NCBI GenBank assembly: GCA_937893225.1
Contig: CALBJM010000126.1
Location: 1-7,076, forward strand
Reading direction: 5' to 3'
DNA length: 7,076 bases
Source: an uncultured Erysipelotrichaceae bacterium
Lineage (GTDB): Bacteria; Bacillota_I; Bacilli_A; Erysipelotrichales; Erysipelotrichaceae
The translations under genes and the position numbers were made by a program. How positions within the stretch are numbered: position 1 is the first letter of the stretch; every line of letters starts with the position of its first letter. Under the pieces are notes generated by a model. It made no database searches. It was not told where the DNA came from and saw nothing but the letters and a program-made list of their open reading frames with translations. Of this stretch, positions 1 to 5,937 are shown one piece after another.

Positions 1-1
1 G

Positions 2-241
2 CCAAGAATGATTTTCAAAGGAAAATCTATTCCCGCAAGAAGTGAAAAAGGATTTACAGCACATCGTGGCGACTTACTTATCGTAAATGATAATCTCGAA
101 CACTATCGTGGAGAATTATGGGTAGTTTGCCATGATATTGAAGTCTCTAACGAATACAACCTTGTTGGTAAATTAGATGCTCATGAAGATATCTTGCTTG
201 ATTGGATCAAGCCAGATTCACCATTTGGCATTATCAAGTAA
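2..241 (+). CDS. C-terminal part of an unrecognised protein (5' partial)
   Basis: This reading frame is open to the left edge of the window and stops with TAA just before a strong terminator, so it is the 3' end of a gene or operon. An ATG lies at position 8, but only seven bases precede it and they show no ribosome binding site, so I treat the gene as 5' truncated. About 79 residues are visible. They are soluble and mixed in charge, with an apparent beta-rich core (GDLLIVND, ELWVVCHDIEV, YNLVGKL) and a C-terminal stretch ILLDWIKPDSPFGIIK. There is no membrane segment, signal peptide or catalytic motif that I can name. I considered a YopX-like phage protein, because of the FKGK and GDL segments, but the match is too weak to assign. 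The reading as real coding sequence rests on the open frame and the terminator directly behind it. Confidence 0.6.
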   Translation, partial: PRMIFKGKSIPARSEKGFTAHRGDLLIVNDNLEHYRGELWVVCHDIEVSNEYNLVGKLDAHEDILLDWIKPDSPFGIIK

Positions 242-244
242 CGC

Positions 245-274
245 AAAAAGACCACTATGTGGTCTTTTTCTTTT
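245..274 (+). terminator. Rho-independent terminator after the partial gene
   Basis: A perfect 11-bp inverted repeat, AAAAAGACCAC (245-255) and GTGGTCTTTTT (259-269), is separated by a TAT loop and followed by C and four more T. It begins three bases after the TAA stop of the upstream gene. The A-tract and T-tract mirror each other, so it could work in both directions, but only a plus-strand gene ends here. It insulates tmcAL from upstream transcription. Confidence 0.93.
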
Positions 275-283
275 CGCAACATC

Positions 284-292
284 TGATACAAT
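284..292 (+). promoter_or_regulatory. Probable extended -10 promoter of tmcAL
   Basis: TG-A-TACAAT fits the extended -10 pattern TGnTATAAT with one mismatch in the hexamer. It lies just after the upstream terminator and about 22 bases before the tmcAL start codon. No good -35 hexamer is present at 17-18 bp, where the terminator T-tract sits, which extended -10 promoters tolerate. The predicted transcript start near 299 would give a short leader containing the AGGAAA ribosome binding site. The assignment is by pattern and position only. Confidence 0.45.
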
Positions 293-314
293 TATGCAAA
301 AGGAAAAAAAATAC

Positions 315-1430
315 ATGAAAACCTGTGGAATCATATGTGAATACAATCCATTTCATAATGGACACAAATATCAAATTGAACAAACGAAAAAAAGAACAAA
401 TGCTGACGTCATGCTTGCCGTCATGACTGGTCACTTTACACAAAGAGGGGAACCTGCTTTTATAGATAAATGGCAAAGAGCAGAAGCCGCTATACACAAT
501 GGAATCGATGTTGTTATTGAACTTCCTTATATTTATTCTACACAAGCTGCTTCACAATTTGCACAAGGTGGCGTAGATATTCTAAAACTCTGTAATGTCG
601 ACTATATCAGTTTTGGCAGTGAATGTGGAAATCTAGAAAATTTAAAGGAAATTGCTGAAACACCAGTTAATCTCAACCATATCCGTGAAATCATGGATAC
701 TGGCGTGTCCTTTCCGAAAGCATATTCTTTGCTCACTAGTGCAATGGAGCCGAACGACATATTAGCTGTATGCTATCTCAAAGCAATCCAAGATACAACT
801 ATCAAGCCTATTTTGATAGAAAGAAACACTGGATATTTTGACGAAAGTATTCAACATATCGCAAGTGCATATGCTATCCGTAAAGCCATTCAAAATAAAC
901 AAAGCATCTCAAATTGTACGCCCATGGCAGAGCAAATCACCAATGCAAATCACGTAACTATGGAACGCTTTTATCCATATATTCGTACAATGCTTCTTAT
1001 GACACCTTCAGAAAAACTATCTACATATTTTTTAATAACAGAAGGCATAGAAAACCATCTCAAAAAGAGCGCTGAAAAGAATGCCACTTACGAAGGATTT
1101 CTCAGCGATTGTATCACTTACCGTTACACAGCTTCCAAAATCAGAAGATGTCTAGTACAAATGATGATGCAAATCACAAAAGAATACGTCAAAAATCTGC
1201 CAAACATGGACACAATCAGAATCCTTGCTTTTAATGACACCGGCAGACAATGGCTGCACGAAAAAAGAAAAGCGGACATACATGTTGCATCCCGCTTTGC
1301 TGATGTTCCAGAAATCTATAGAAAAATGGAATATCAAGCCACCCAACTCTATACAAGTGCTTTACCAGAAAATGTTAAGCAAAAACTTTTAAAAGAAGAA
1401 ATTCGAGGGGCGCATTATATCAAAGACTGA
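315..1430 (+). CDS. tmcAL: tRNA(Met) cytidine acetate ligase TmcAL (YlbM family)
   Basis: TmcAL uses acetate and ATP to make N4-acetylcytidine at the wobble position (C34) of elongator tRNA-Met, through an acetyl-adenylate; it acts in the cytoplasm. The 371-residue protein opens with the nucleotidyltransferase signature GIICEYNPFHNGH (residues 5-17, HxGH at 14-17). It continues with MTGHFTQRGEPAF...DKW and VVIELP, both typical of the family, then SAYAIRK (184-190), which matches the family's conserved ATP-binding SATxIR segment. The C-terminal part has RYTASKIRRCL and IRILAFNDTGR. The frame is open further upstream, but homologues begin at the MK-x-x-GII motif, and AGGAAA (301-306) sits upstream of this ATG, so I chose 315. 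The in-frame ATG at 294 is less likely. At 371 residues it is a little shorter than the roughly 390-400 usual for the family. It appears monocistronic, between two terminators. Confidence 0.93.
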   Translation: MKTCGIICEYNPFHNGHKYQIEQTKKRTNADVMLAVMTGHFTQRGEPAFIDKWQRAEAAIHNGIDVVIELPYIYSTQAASQFAQGGVDILKLCNVDYISFGSECGNLENLKEIAETPVNLNHIREIMDTGVSFPKAYSLLTSAMEPNDILAVCYLKAIQDTTIKPILIERNTGYFDESIQHIASAYAIRKAIQNKQSISNCTPMAEQITNANHVTMERFYPYIRTMLLMTPSEKLSTYFLITEGIENHLKKSAEKNATYEGFLSDCITYRYTASKIRRCLVQMMMQITKEYVKNLPNMDTIRILAFNDTGRQWLHEKRKADIHVASRFADVPEIYRKMEYQATQLYTSALPENVKQKLLKEEIRGAHYIKD

Positions 1431-1446
1431 ATTTCAGTCTTTTTTT
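1422..1446. terminator. Terminator shared by tmcAL and the convergent YusI-like gene
   Basis: AAAGACTGA (1422-1430) and TCAGTCTTT (1434-1442) form a perfect 9-bp stem with an ATT loop. On the plus strand it is followed by a run of T to 1446, a good intrinsic terminator for tmcAL. The minus strand carries only three T after the stem, so termination of the opposing gene here may be weaker. The TGA stop of each convergent gene lies inside one arm of the stem. Confidence 0.88.
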
Positions 1447-1787
1447 ATACACGCATATTCTTTTTCACGGAACCCAAAAAGCACAATATCTTCACTCACA
1501 AGAATAGGACGTTTTACAAGCATGCCATTCGTAGATAATAGCTGCAACACTTCCTCCTCTTGCATTGTTGGCAATTTTTCTTTCAATTGCATTTGTCGAT
1601 ACAACATACCCGAAGTATTGATCATTTTCTTAAGCGGAACATTGCCCCTTTCTTTCCATGCTTTTAATTCTTCAAAAGTTGGATGCTCTTCTACAATATT
1701 TCTTTCTTCAAACTCAAACGAATTATCTACTAACCATTTCTTAGCCTTTTGACAAGTACTACACTTTGGATAACACACAAATAACAT
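1434..1787 (-). CDS. ArsC/Spx-superfamily protein, YusI-like
   Basis: This 117-residue protein has the thioredoxin-like fold of the ArsC/Spx/YffB superfamily. It starts with a short beta strand and a redox pair CSTC at residues 9-12 in the context YPKCSTCQKAKKWL. It has NTSGMLYR in the middle, and the conserved KRPIL (arginine 93) followed by VLFGFREKEY near the end. The length and these motifs resemble Bacillus YusI, a small ArsC-family protein of uncertain substrate, better than Spx itself, which is about 131 residues and binds RNA polymerase. True arsenate reduction is not shown: no ars genes are nearby. A role as a thiol-disulfide or glutathione-like reductase is possible. The ribosome binding site AGAGGTG lies just upstream of the ATG. 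The gene converges on tmcAL and diverges from the methionine gamma-lyase-like gene across about 100 bp. Confidence 0.88.
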   Translation of the reverse strand: MLFVCYPKCSTCQKAKKWLVDNSFEFEERNIVEEHPTFEELKAWKERGNVPLKKMINTSGMLYRQMQLKEKLPTMQEEEVLQLLSTNGMLVKRPILVSEDIVLFGFREKEYACIKKD

Positions 1788-1806
1788 ACATTACACCTCT
1801 ATAAGT

Positions 1807-1815
1807 AGAATAACA
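1807..1815 (-). promoter_or_regulatory. Possible extended -10 promoter of the YusI-like gene
   Basis: On the minus strand TG-T-TATTCT gives an extended -10 with four of six hexamer matches, about 20 bases before the start codon and just upstream of the AGAGGTG ribosome binding site. No convincing -35 is present at 17 bp: the region is a GT-rich dinucleotide tract. The short predicted leader matches the other promoters in this window, but the call is weak. Confidence 0.3.
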
Positions 1816-1887
1816 CATACACACACAATCTTCTCGAATTTTCCAGCATTTTGATACATAATAGTATCTGCATTAGGAGAAGAAAAA

Positions 1888-3141
1888 ATGATTATTGAAC
1901 AAATTGATCCAAAATTATTAGAACTCGCAACAAAATCTGAAACAGATCTCAAAGATATATACAAAAAAATTGACGAAATCTGTTTATACAATTCTGATAG
2001 AATTCTATCTGCTTTCATTGAAAATAATGTATCCTACTCAGACTTTGCGGATATCAATGGCTATGGCGACTATGATGAAGGAAGAGACAAACTCGAAAAG
2101 ATATTTGCTTCTGTTTTGGGCAGCCAAGACGCACTTGTACGCCCACAAATCATGAGTGGAACAAACGCACTATTTCTCACTTTTTCAGCATTATTAAAAC
2201 ACGGAGACACAATGATTTCCTTAACAGGCAAACCGTATGATTCTTTACAAGAAATGATTGGTCTAAGTGGAAATTCTTCACAATCTTTAAAAAAAGCTGG
2301 TGTTTTATATGAACAAATCGATCTAGTAAACAATGAATTCGATGAAGATAAAATTGTAGAACGTCTAAAACAAAATAATGTAAAACTCGTTGAAATTCAA
2401 AGATCCAGAGGCTATTCCTCACGTAAATCTCTCACAATTCAGAAAATCGAACATGTCATTTCTAAAATCCGAGAAGTCAATAAAGATGTCATCATCATGG
2501 TAGACAATTGCTATGGTGAACTTGTAGAAAAGAAAGAACCAGGACATGCTGGTGCGGATATCACTGTTGGTTCTCTCATGAAAAATCTTGGTGGTGGTGT
2601 GGCATCTACTGGTGGTTATGTCGCTGGAAGAAGTGATTTGATTGAAATGGTAGCTGATAGACTAACTGCTCCTGGTATTGGAAAGCACCAAGGCGCAAAC
2701 TTCAATCAAAATAACGCGTTCTTCAAAGGCTTATTCATGGCACCAAATGCCGTAAGAAGTGCATTAAAAACACAAGTATTCGCTTCGTACATGCTAGAAA
2801 AACTAGGATATAAAAATGTTAGTCCTGCTTGGAATGATGAACGCACAGATATCATCCAAACAGTCGAACTAGGCACAGAGGACAATCTCGTTCGTTTTAC
2901 GCAAGGCATTCAAGAATCATCCCCTATCGATTCTTATGTACGTGTCATGCCTGCACCAATGGCTGGATATCCTTTTGATGAAGTCATGGCATGTGGAGCA
3001 TTTACACAAGGTAGTACGATCGAACTCAGTGCTGATGCTCCTGTTATTCCACCATATACATTGTATATGCAAGGTGGATTATCTTTAGAATATGGAAAAT
3101 TATCTATATTGCTCGCATTAACAAAGATTCAATCCAAATAA
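1888..3141 (+). CDS. PLP-dependent methionine gamma-lyase family protein (YnbB-like, 'aluminum resistance protein')
   Basis: This 417-residue protein is a fold-type I PLP enzyme of the Cys/Met metabolism group, in the subfamily often labelled methionine gamma-lyase family or aluminum resistance protein (Bacillus YnbB). Recognisable parts are GYGDYDEGRDKLE near residue 55, RPQIMSGTNAL (the cofactor-phosphate region), VDNCYGE with the probable pyridine-nitrogen aspartate at 206, and GSLMKNLGGG with the probable Schiff-base lysine at 232. These are followed by TGGYVAG and APGIG, and the C-terminal half has RVMPAPMAGYPFDEVMACGAFTQGSTIELS. The length is normal for the family. The subfamily's substrate is not settled: carbon-sulfur lyase chemistry on a sulfur amino acid is likely from homology. 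Homologues usually read KNPGGG; here it is KNLGGG, a mild change beside the catalytic lysine. The strong ribosome binding site AGGAGA (1875-1880), seven bases upstream, fixes the start. It ends at a terminator shared with the convergent dehydrogenase. Confidence 0.92.
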   Translation: MIIEQIDPKLLELATKSETDLKDIYKKIDEICLYNSDRILSAFIENNVSYSDFADINGYGDYDEGRDKLEKIFASVLGSQDALVRPQIMSGTNALFLTFSALLKHGDTMISLTGKPYDSLQEMIGLSGNSSQSLKKAGVLYEQIDLVNNEFDEDKIVERLKQNNVKLVEIQRSRGYSSRKSLTIQKIEHVISKIREVNKDVIIMVDNCYGELVEKKEPGHAGADITVGSLMKNLGGGVASTGGYVAGRSDLIEMVADRLTAPGIGKHQGANFNQNNAFFKGLFMAPNAVRSALKTQVFASYMLEKLGYKNVSPAWNDERTDIIQTVELGTEDNLVRFTQGIQESSPIDSYVRVMPAPMAGYPFDEVMACGAFTQGSTIELSADAPVIPPYTLYMQGGLSLEYGKLSILLALTKIQSK

Positions 3142-3177
3142 GTTAAAAACTGAGGAAAACATTCCTCAGTTTTTAAC
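3142..3177. terminator. Bidirectional terminator between convergent genes
   Basis: GTTAAAAACTGAGGAA (3142-3157) and TTCCTCAGTTTTTAAC (3162-3177) are a perfect 16-bp inverted repeat around an AACA loop. Each arm contains a five-base A or T tract, so a T-tract follows the GC-containing part of the stem in both directions. It starts immediately after the TAA of the methionine gamma-lyase-like gene and contains the TAA of the opposing dehydrogenase gene (3173-3175). Confidence 0.93.
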
Positions 3178-3928
3178 TACCTATTTGTCCGCCATCAATA
3201 CGAACAATCGTATTATTGATAAAATCAGCTTGATCACTCACCAAAAAACACACCAAATGCGCAACTTCTTCTGGTTCACCATATCTTCCAACCAATATTT
3301 TTTCACACTCTTGGCGCAAGAATTCTTCGTCATACCCATCTAATTCTGTTTCCGTGCCAATAAACCCTGGGGCAACAGCATTCACATGAATATAAGGTGC
3401 AAATTGTACCGCAAGATCATGTGTCAAAGAATTCAATGCTGCCTTGCTAGCATCATAATCAATACTCATTGGATAATATGTATTCATGCCATTTGTAGAA
3501 GAAATATTAATGATTCTTCCATATTCTTGTTCCATCATATGTTTTTTCACACGCACTGCACAATTAAATGCACCAACAACATTCACATCCAAGGTCTTAC
3601 GAAATTCTTCAGCTGTCTTTAAATGAAACAAATTGGACAAATCCACTGCAGCATTATTCACCAAAACATCTACTCCACCCAATTGCTCTTCAATGTTGTG
3701 GACCATACGATCCACTTCTACTTCACTAGACACATCTGCTTGTATACACAAACACGTTACAGGAAATGTTTCTTGTATATGCTTTTGCAGCAATTCTGCT
3801 TCCTTTTTAGAATGCAAATAATTAATGACAACATCATAACCATTTTCAGCCAATTTCCAAACAATTGCTTTTCCTATACCTTTAGCAGACCCTGTAACAA
3901 GTGCCACTCTCTTTTTTGTATTACACAT
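3173..3928 (-). CDS. Short-chain dehydrogenase/reductase, FabG-like
   Basis: This 251-residue classical SDR has every hallmark in order: the Rossmann cofactor motif TGSAKGIG (12-19), AD at 64-65, NNAA (91-94), N116 in DVNVVGA, catalytic serine in ISSTNG (probably S144), the YDASK motif with Y158 and K162, VAPGFIGTE, and the C-terminal IDGGQ. It would be a cytoplasmic NAD(P)H-dependent oxidoreductase. NYLHSKKEAE after the second strand, with no acidic residue at the usual NAD-selecting position, favours NADP(H), which is inference. The substrate cannot be read from the sequence. No fatty-acid synthesis genes are nearby, so I do not name it fabG. The ATG is the only possible start, since the frame is closed by a stop six codons upstream. 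No Shine-Dalgarno sequence precedes it, and the efp terminator ends only a few bases before it, which is unusual. Confidence 0.9.
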   Translation of the reverse strand: MCNTKKRVALVTGSAKGIGKAIVWKLAENGYDVVINYLHSKKEAELLQKHIQETFPVTCLCIQADVSSEVEVDRMVHNIEEQLGGVDVLVNNAAVDLSNLFHLKTAEEFRKTLDVNVVGAFNCAVRVKKHMMEQEYGRIINISSTNGMNTYYPMSIDYDASKAALNSLTHDLAVQFAPYIHVNAVAPGFIGTETELDGYDEEFLRQECEKILVGRYGEPEEVAHLVCFLVSDQADFINNTIVRIDGGQIGS

Positions 3929-3933
3929 ATATG

Positions 3934-3959
3934 AAAAAAGAGCTTATGATTAAGCTCTT
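3934..3959 (-). terminator. Rho-independent terminator of efp, next to the dehydrogenase start
   Basis: On the minus strand AAGAGCTTA, loop ATCA and TAAGCTCTT form a perfect 9-bp stem followed by a run of T (down to 3934). The efp stop codon lies at the loop and arm boundary (3950-3952). The U-run ends five bases before the dehydrogenase ATG. The hairpin could therefore act as an attenuator for that gene as well as the end of efp. Confidence 0.88.
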
Positions 3960-4507
3960 GAAGAATACTTTCCATCTGCAGTAGAAACGAGAATCTTTTC
4001 GCCTTCTTCAATAAACTGAGGAACTCTTAGATTCAAACCAGTATCTGTTACTGCATCCTTCGTCTGAGAAGATGGAGCACCCTTAATTGCTGGTGTTGTT
4101 TCAACAACAGTCAATTCAACCTTATCAGGTACAGAAATTGCTAATACCTGTCCTTCAAAGATCTGTAAAATAACATCCATACCTTCAATTAAGAAGTACT
4201 TATTCATGCCAATCTGTTCTTCGCTCAATTCATGTGTTTCGAATGTTTCCATATCCATGAAATAATACATATCTCCAGCAGAATAAGAATACTGAGCACT
4301 CTTCTTTTCAATCATTGCAGATTCAAACTTTGTTGAAGCATTGAAGTTTCTTTCCTGTGTGGAACCAGTCTTCAAATTCTTCATCTTAGTTTTTAAAATT
4401 GCTGCACCCTTACCTGGCTTTACATGCATGAAGTCAATAACTACCCATGGATCGCCGTCTACCATCACTGTTAAACCTGTTTTAAAATCTCCAGCTTCAA
4501 TTGCCAT
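3950..4507 (-). CDS. efp: Elongation factor P
   Basis: EF-P binds between the P and E sites of ribosomes stalled on polyproline stretches and promotes peptide bond formation. The protein is 185 residues, the standard length. It has the N-terminal KOW-like domain with the modification loop HVKPGKGAA, whose tip lysine is residue 33. The central OB domain includes SGDMYYFMDMETFE-type sequence (here YSAGDMYYFMDMETFETHELS). The C-terminal OB domain ends GLNLRVPQFIEEGEKILVSTADGKYSSRA. The modification cannot be told from the sequence, and no modification enzyme gene is visible in this window. AAGGTAGG upstream serves as ribosome binding site. It has its own promoter (4546-4574) and terminator (3934-3959), so it appears to be mainly a single-gene transcript. 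Confidence 0.97.
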   Translation of the reverse strand: MAIEAGDFKTGLTVMVDGDPWVVIDFMHVKPGKGAAILKTKMKNLKTGSTQERNFNASTKFESAMIEKKSAQYSYSAGDMYYFMDMETFETHELSEEQIGMNKYFLIEGMDVILQIFEGQVLAISVPDKVELTVVETTPAIKGAPSSQTKDAVTDTGLNLRVPQFIEEGEKILVSTADGKYSSRA

Positions 4508-4545
4508 ATTTATACCTACCTTTTTTTATCATTTTGTTCGTTGAT

Positions 4546-4574
4546 ATTTTACCAATATAATGCACTTTTATCAA
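4546..4574 (-). promoter_or_regulatory. Sigma-A promoter of efp
   Basis: On the minus strand TTGATA (4574-4569) and TAAAAT (4551-4546) are separated by exactly 17 bases. TG-G before the -10 adds an extended -10 element. The predicted start near 4539 gives a leader of about 30 bases with the AAGGTAGG ribosome binding site. It lies in the short gap after the transporter gene. I saw no clear hairpin terminator for that gene, so read-through into efp is also possible. Confidence 0.85.
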
Positions 4575-4579
4575 TATTA

Positions 4580-5806
4580 TCAGAACAATGACTTCTTTTC
4601 CTCACTATGTGATTTGATATATTTGCTCCATTTAATATAACCATATGTCGTATTTGTAAAATACCCAAGTTTCAACACAAGTAATACATACTGTCCAGAC
4701 ATAATGTTAATGACAGCTTCTAAAGCAGCACAAATATACCACGCTATCCACTGTTCTCGCATTCTAAAGAAAATAAACAAACCATTTGCAACACCTACAG
4801 CGGAAGCACATGCATCAATATATGTAATAGCTGTCTCTAATTGCTTATTTCCATTCAAGAAATCCGTTTGAATATCTAATCCACTTAAGAAATATCCTAC
4901 AACGACTGTCCAAACAATGATAGCTAAAATAACTAGTACTTCTTGATAACCTTTTAGTCTTCTTACCGCCGTCAATTCATCGCTATCTTCATCTTTATGC
5001 TTACTCCAATTAATATAGCTCAAAATATCAATTGGCAACCAGAAGAATAAAGTCGTTGCAATCGTAGCAAAACGATACATCAATACCAAACACGTACCAA
5101 TTTCCGTTATTTCTACAAGAACTGACACTAAGAAATTATAACGTGATTGCTTAGATATCAACAATTCACACAATATATTCAAAAATGTATCCAACAGATG
5201 CAACAACATGATAACGATTCCATTGACACCATTTGCACTCTCTTCTGGAAAAGCTACCGCAACGATCGTTGCTAACACCATGATGGACATAAACCAACAC
5301 TTTTCATATGTCGTAAATGCCTTTGAAAATACCAATACAACGATTACGGCTAATGACAAGATAAACAAAGAAGTACCCAAATTAAATGTTGGCATAGATT
5401 GATTTGCCACAATCAATCGATATGCATCATTTACTTCTTCTTGACTAGGATCTTGATGATCGAAGTATAGTTTCACACCATTATCCGTATCATATTCATA
5501 TGCCGTAATAACATTTGTATCTAAATTTTCATATTCCTCATAAGAATATGTTTCAACCAAATATGCATCACCATTTCGATATGTTACATCACAAACTGTG
5601 GAATCTTCATCATAGTCTTCATTGTCTACATCACGTTTCATATCCACAGACTGAACATAATGCAGCTGTCCATAATCATCATTTACTTCATGAAATCCAA
5701 CAAAAAAAGAAAGAAGAGAACCAATAACAAGTGCAAGCAATAAAACAATTTCAATTATTCTTAACTTTTTATTTGGCTCTATATATGATTTTATTTTTTC
5801 TAGCAT
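4580..5806 (-). CDS. PnuC-family nicotinamide riboside-type transporter with an extra N-terminal external domain
   Basis: Residues about 195-396 of this 408-residue membrane protein resemble PnuC, the facilitator that imports nicotinamide riboside for NAD synthesis. Recognisable are a multi-helix core, a central FFWLPIDILSYINWSKHKDED (helix, W-rich end, charged loop) and the C-terminal FFRMREQWIAWYICAALEAVINI...TYGYIKWSKY. The core ends normally, but the N terminus is longer than a usual PnuC of about 200-250 residues. It adds a helix at about 17-38, an acidic tyrosine-rich segment at about 39-142, and a helix at about 143-164. Positive residues before the first helix place the acidic segment outside the cell. 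Its ...VCDVTYRNGDAYLV...VKLYFDHQDPSQEE pattern resembles DUF3592 proteins, which share the helix-domain-helix layout. PnuC relatives can carry other vitamins, so the substrate is inferred. The start has a GGGGG ribosome binding site (5814-5818) seven bases upstream. It follows the sirtuin and macrodomain genes on the same strand. Confidence 0.82.
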   Translation of the reverse strand: MLEKIKSYIEPNKKLRIIEIVLLLALVIGSLLSFFVGFHEVNDDYGQLHYVQSVDMKRDVDNEDYDEDSTVCDVTYRNGDAYLVETYSYEEYENLDTNVITAYEYDTDNGVKLYFDHQDPSQEEVNDAYRLIVANQSMPTFNLGTSLFILSLAVIVVLVFSKAFTTYEKCWFMSIMVLATIVAVAFPEESANGVNGIVIMLLHLLDTFLNILCELLISKQSRYNFLVSVLVEITEIGTCLVLMYRFATIATTLFFWLPIDILSYINWSKHKDEDSDELTAVRRLKGYQEVLVILAIIVWTVVVGYFLSGLDIQTDFLNGNKQLETAITYIDACASAVGVANGLFIFFRMREQWIAWYICAALEAVINIMSGQYVLLVLKLGYFTNTTYGYIKWSKYIKSHSEEKKSLF

Positions 5807-5823
5807 TACAAAACCCCCGCATG

Positions 5824-5852
5824 ATTTTACCGCGATTTTATTTCTATCACAA
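5824..5852 (-). promoter_or_regulatory. Probable promoter of the PnuC-like gene
   Basis: On the minus strand TTGTGA (5852-5847) and TAAAAT (5829-5824) are 17 bases apart, with four and five matches to the sigma-A hexamers. The predicted start near 5817-5819 would leave only about a dozen leader bases, mostly the G-rich ribosome binding site. There is therefore no room for a riboswitch if this promoter is used. It suggests the transporter can be expressed independently of the macrodomain gene. Confidence 0.55.
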
Positions 5853-5865
5853 TTCTTTTTTCATG

Positions 5866-5889
5866 AACATTTTCAAAAAACATTTCAAA
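5866..5889 (-). repeat. Near-tandem repeat upstream of the PnuC-like promoter
   Basis: AACATTTTCAAA (5866-5877) and AACATTTCAAA (5879-5889), as read on the plus strand, are near-identical units at 13-base spacing. An 8-base palindrome TTCATGAA (5860-5867) adjoins them. They sit just upstream of the -35 hexamer of the transporter promoter, a usual place for a regulator site. AT-rich DNA can produce such pairs by chance, so a regulatory role is only a suggestion. Confidence 0.3.
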
Positions 5890-5937
5890 GATAAGCAACG
5901 AGAAAATGCAAGCGTTTACAATGCTTTTATAGAAAAA

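Noticed and set aside
177..314. Upstream extension of the tmcAL frame adding 46 residues
   Set aside because: It overlaps the previous gene and the terminator at 245-274. TmcAL proteins begin at the GII-EYNPFHNGH motif, which starts right after the ATG at 315.
1816..1830. CA-dinucleotide tract (ACACATACACACACA-like) as a phase-variable repeat
   Set aside because: The run is short and interrupted and does not sit between well-defined promoter hexamers, so slippage-based switching is not supported.
1853..1868. GATAC-ATAATA-GTATC inverted repeat before the PLP enzyme gene as an operator
   Set aside because: The arms are only five bases in AT-rich DNA, so chance is a sufficient explanation without comparative support.
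2070..2422. Minus-strand frames inside the PLP enzyme gene
   Set aside because: These are antisense shadows of a full-length, motif-complete gene, without initiation signals.
3623..3934. Plus-strand frame of 103 codons rich in Cys, His and Ile
   Set aside because: It lies wholly antisense to the well-supported SDR gene, has no ribosome binding site and has the composition expected of an antisense shadow.
5515..5727. His- and Met-rich plus-strand frame of 70 codons that resembles a metal-binding peptide
   Set aside because: The His/Met richness is the antisense image of the Asp/Tyr/Glu-rich external domain of the transporter. There is no ribosome binding site or promoter.
5905..5930. Terminator after the macrodomain gene
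   Set aside because: The stem around AAGC/GCTT is short or bulged with a large loop and a poor T-run, too weak to list as a terminator.
5807..5937. A riboswitch (such as a NAD-II/pnuC-type element) in front of the transporter gene
   Set aside because: The gap is AT-rich without a stable multi-helix structure that I could draw, and the best promoter leaves a leader of only about a dozen bases.
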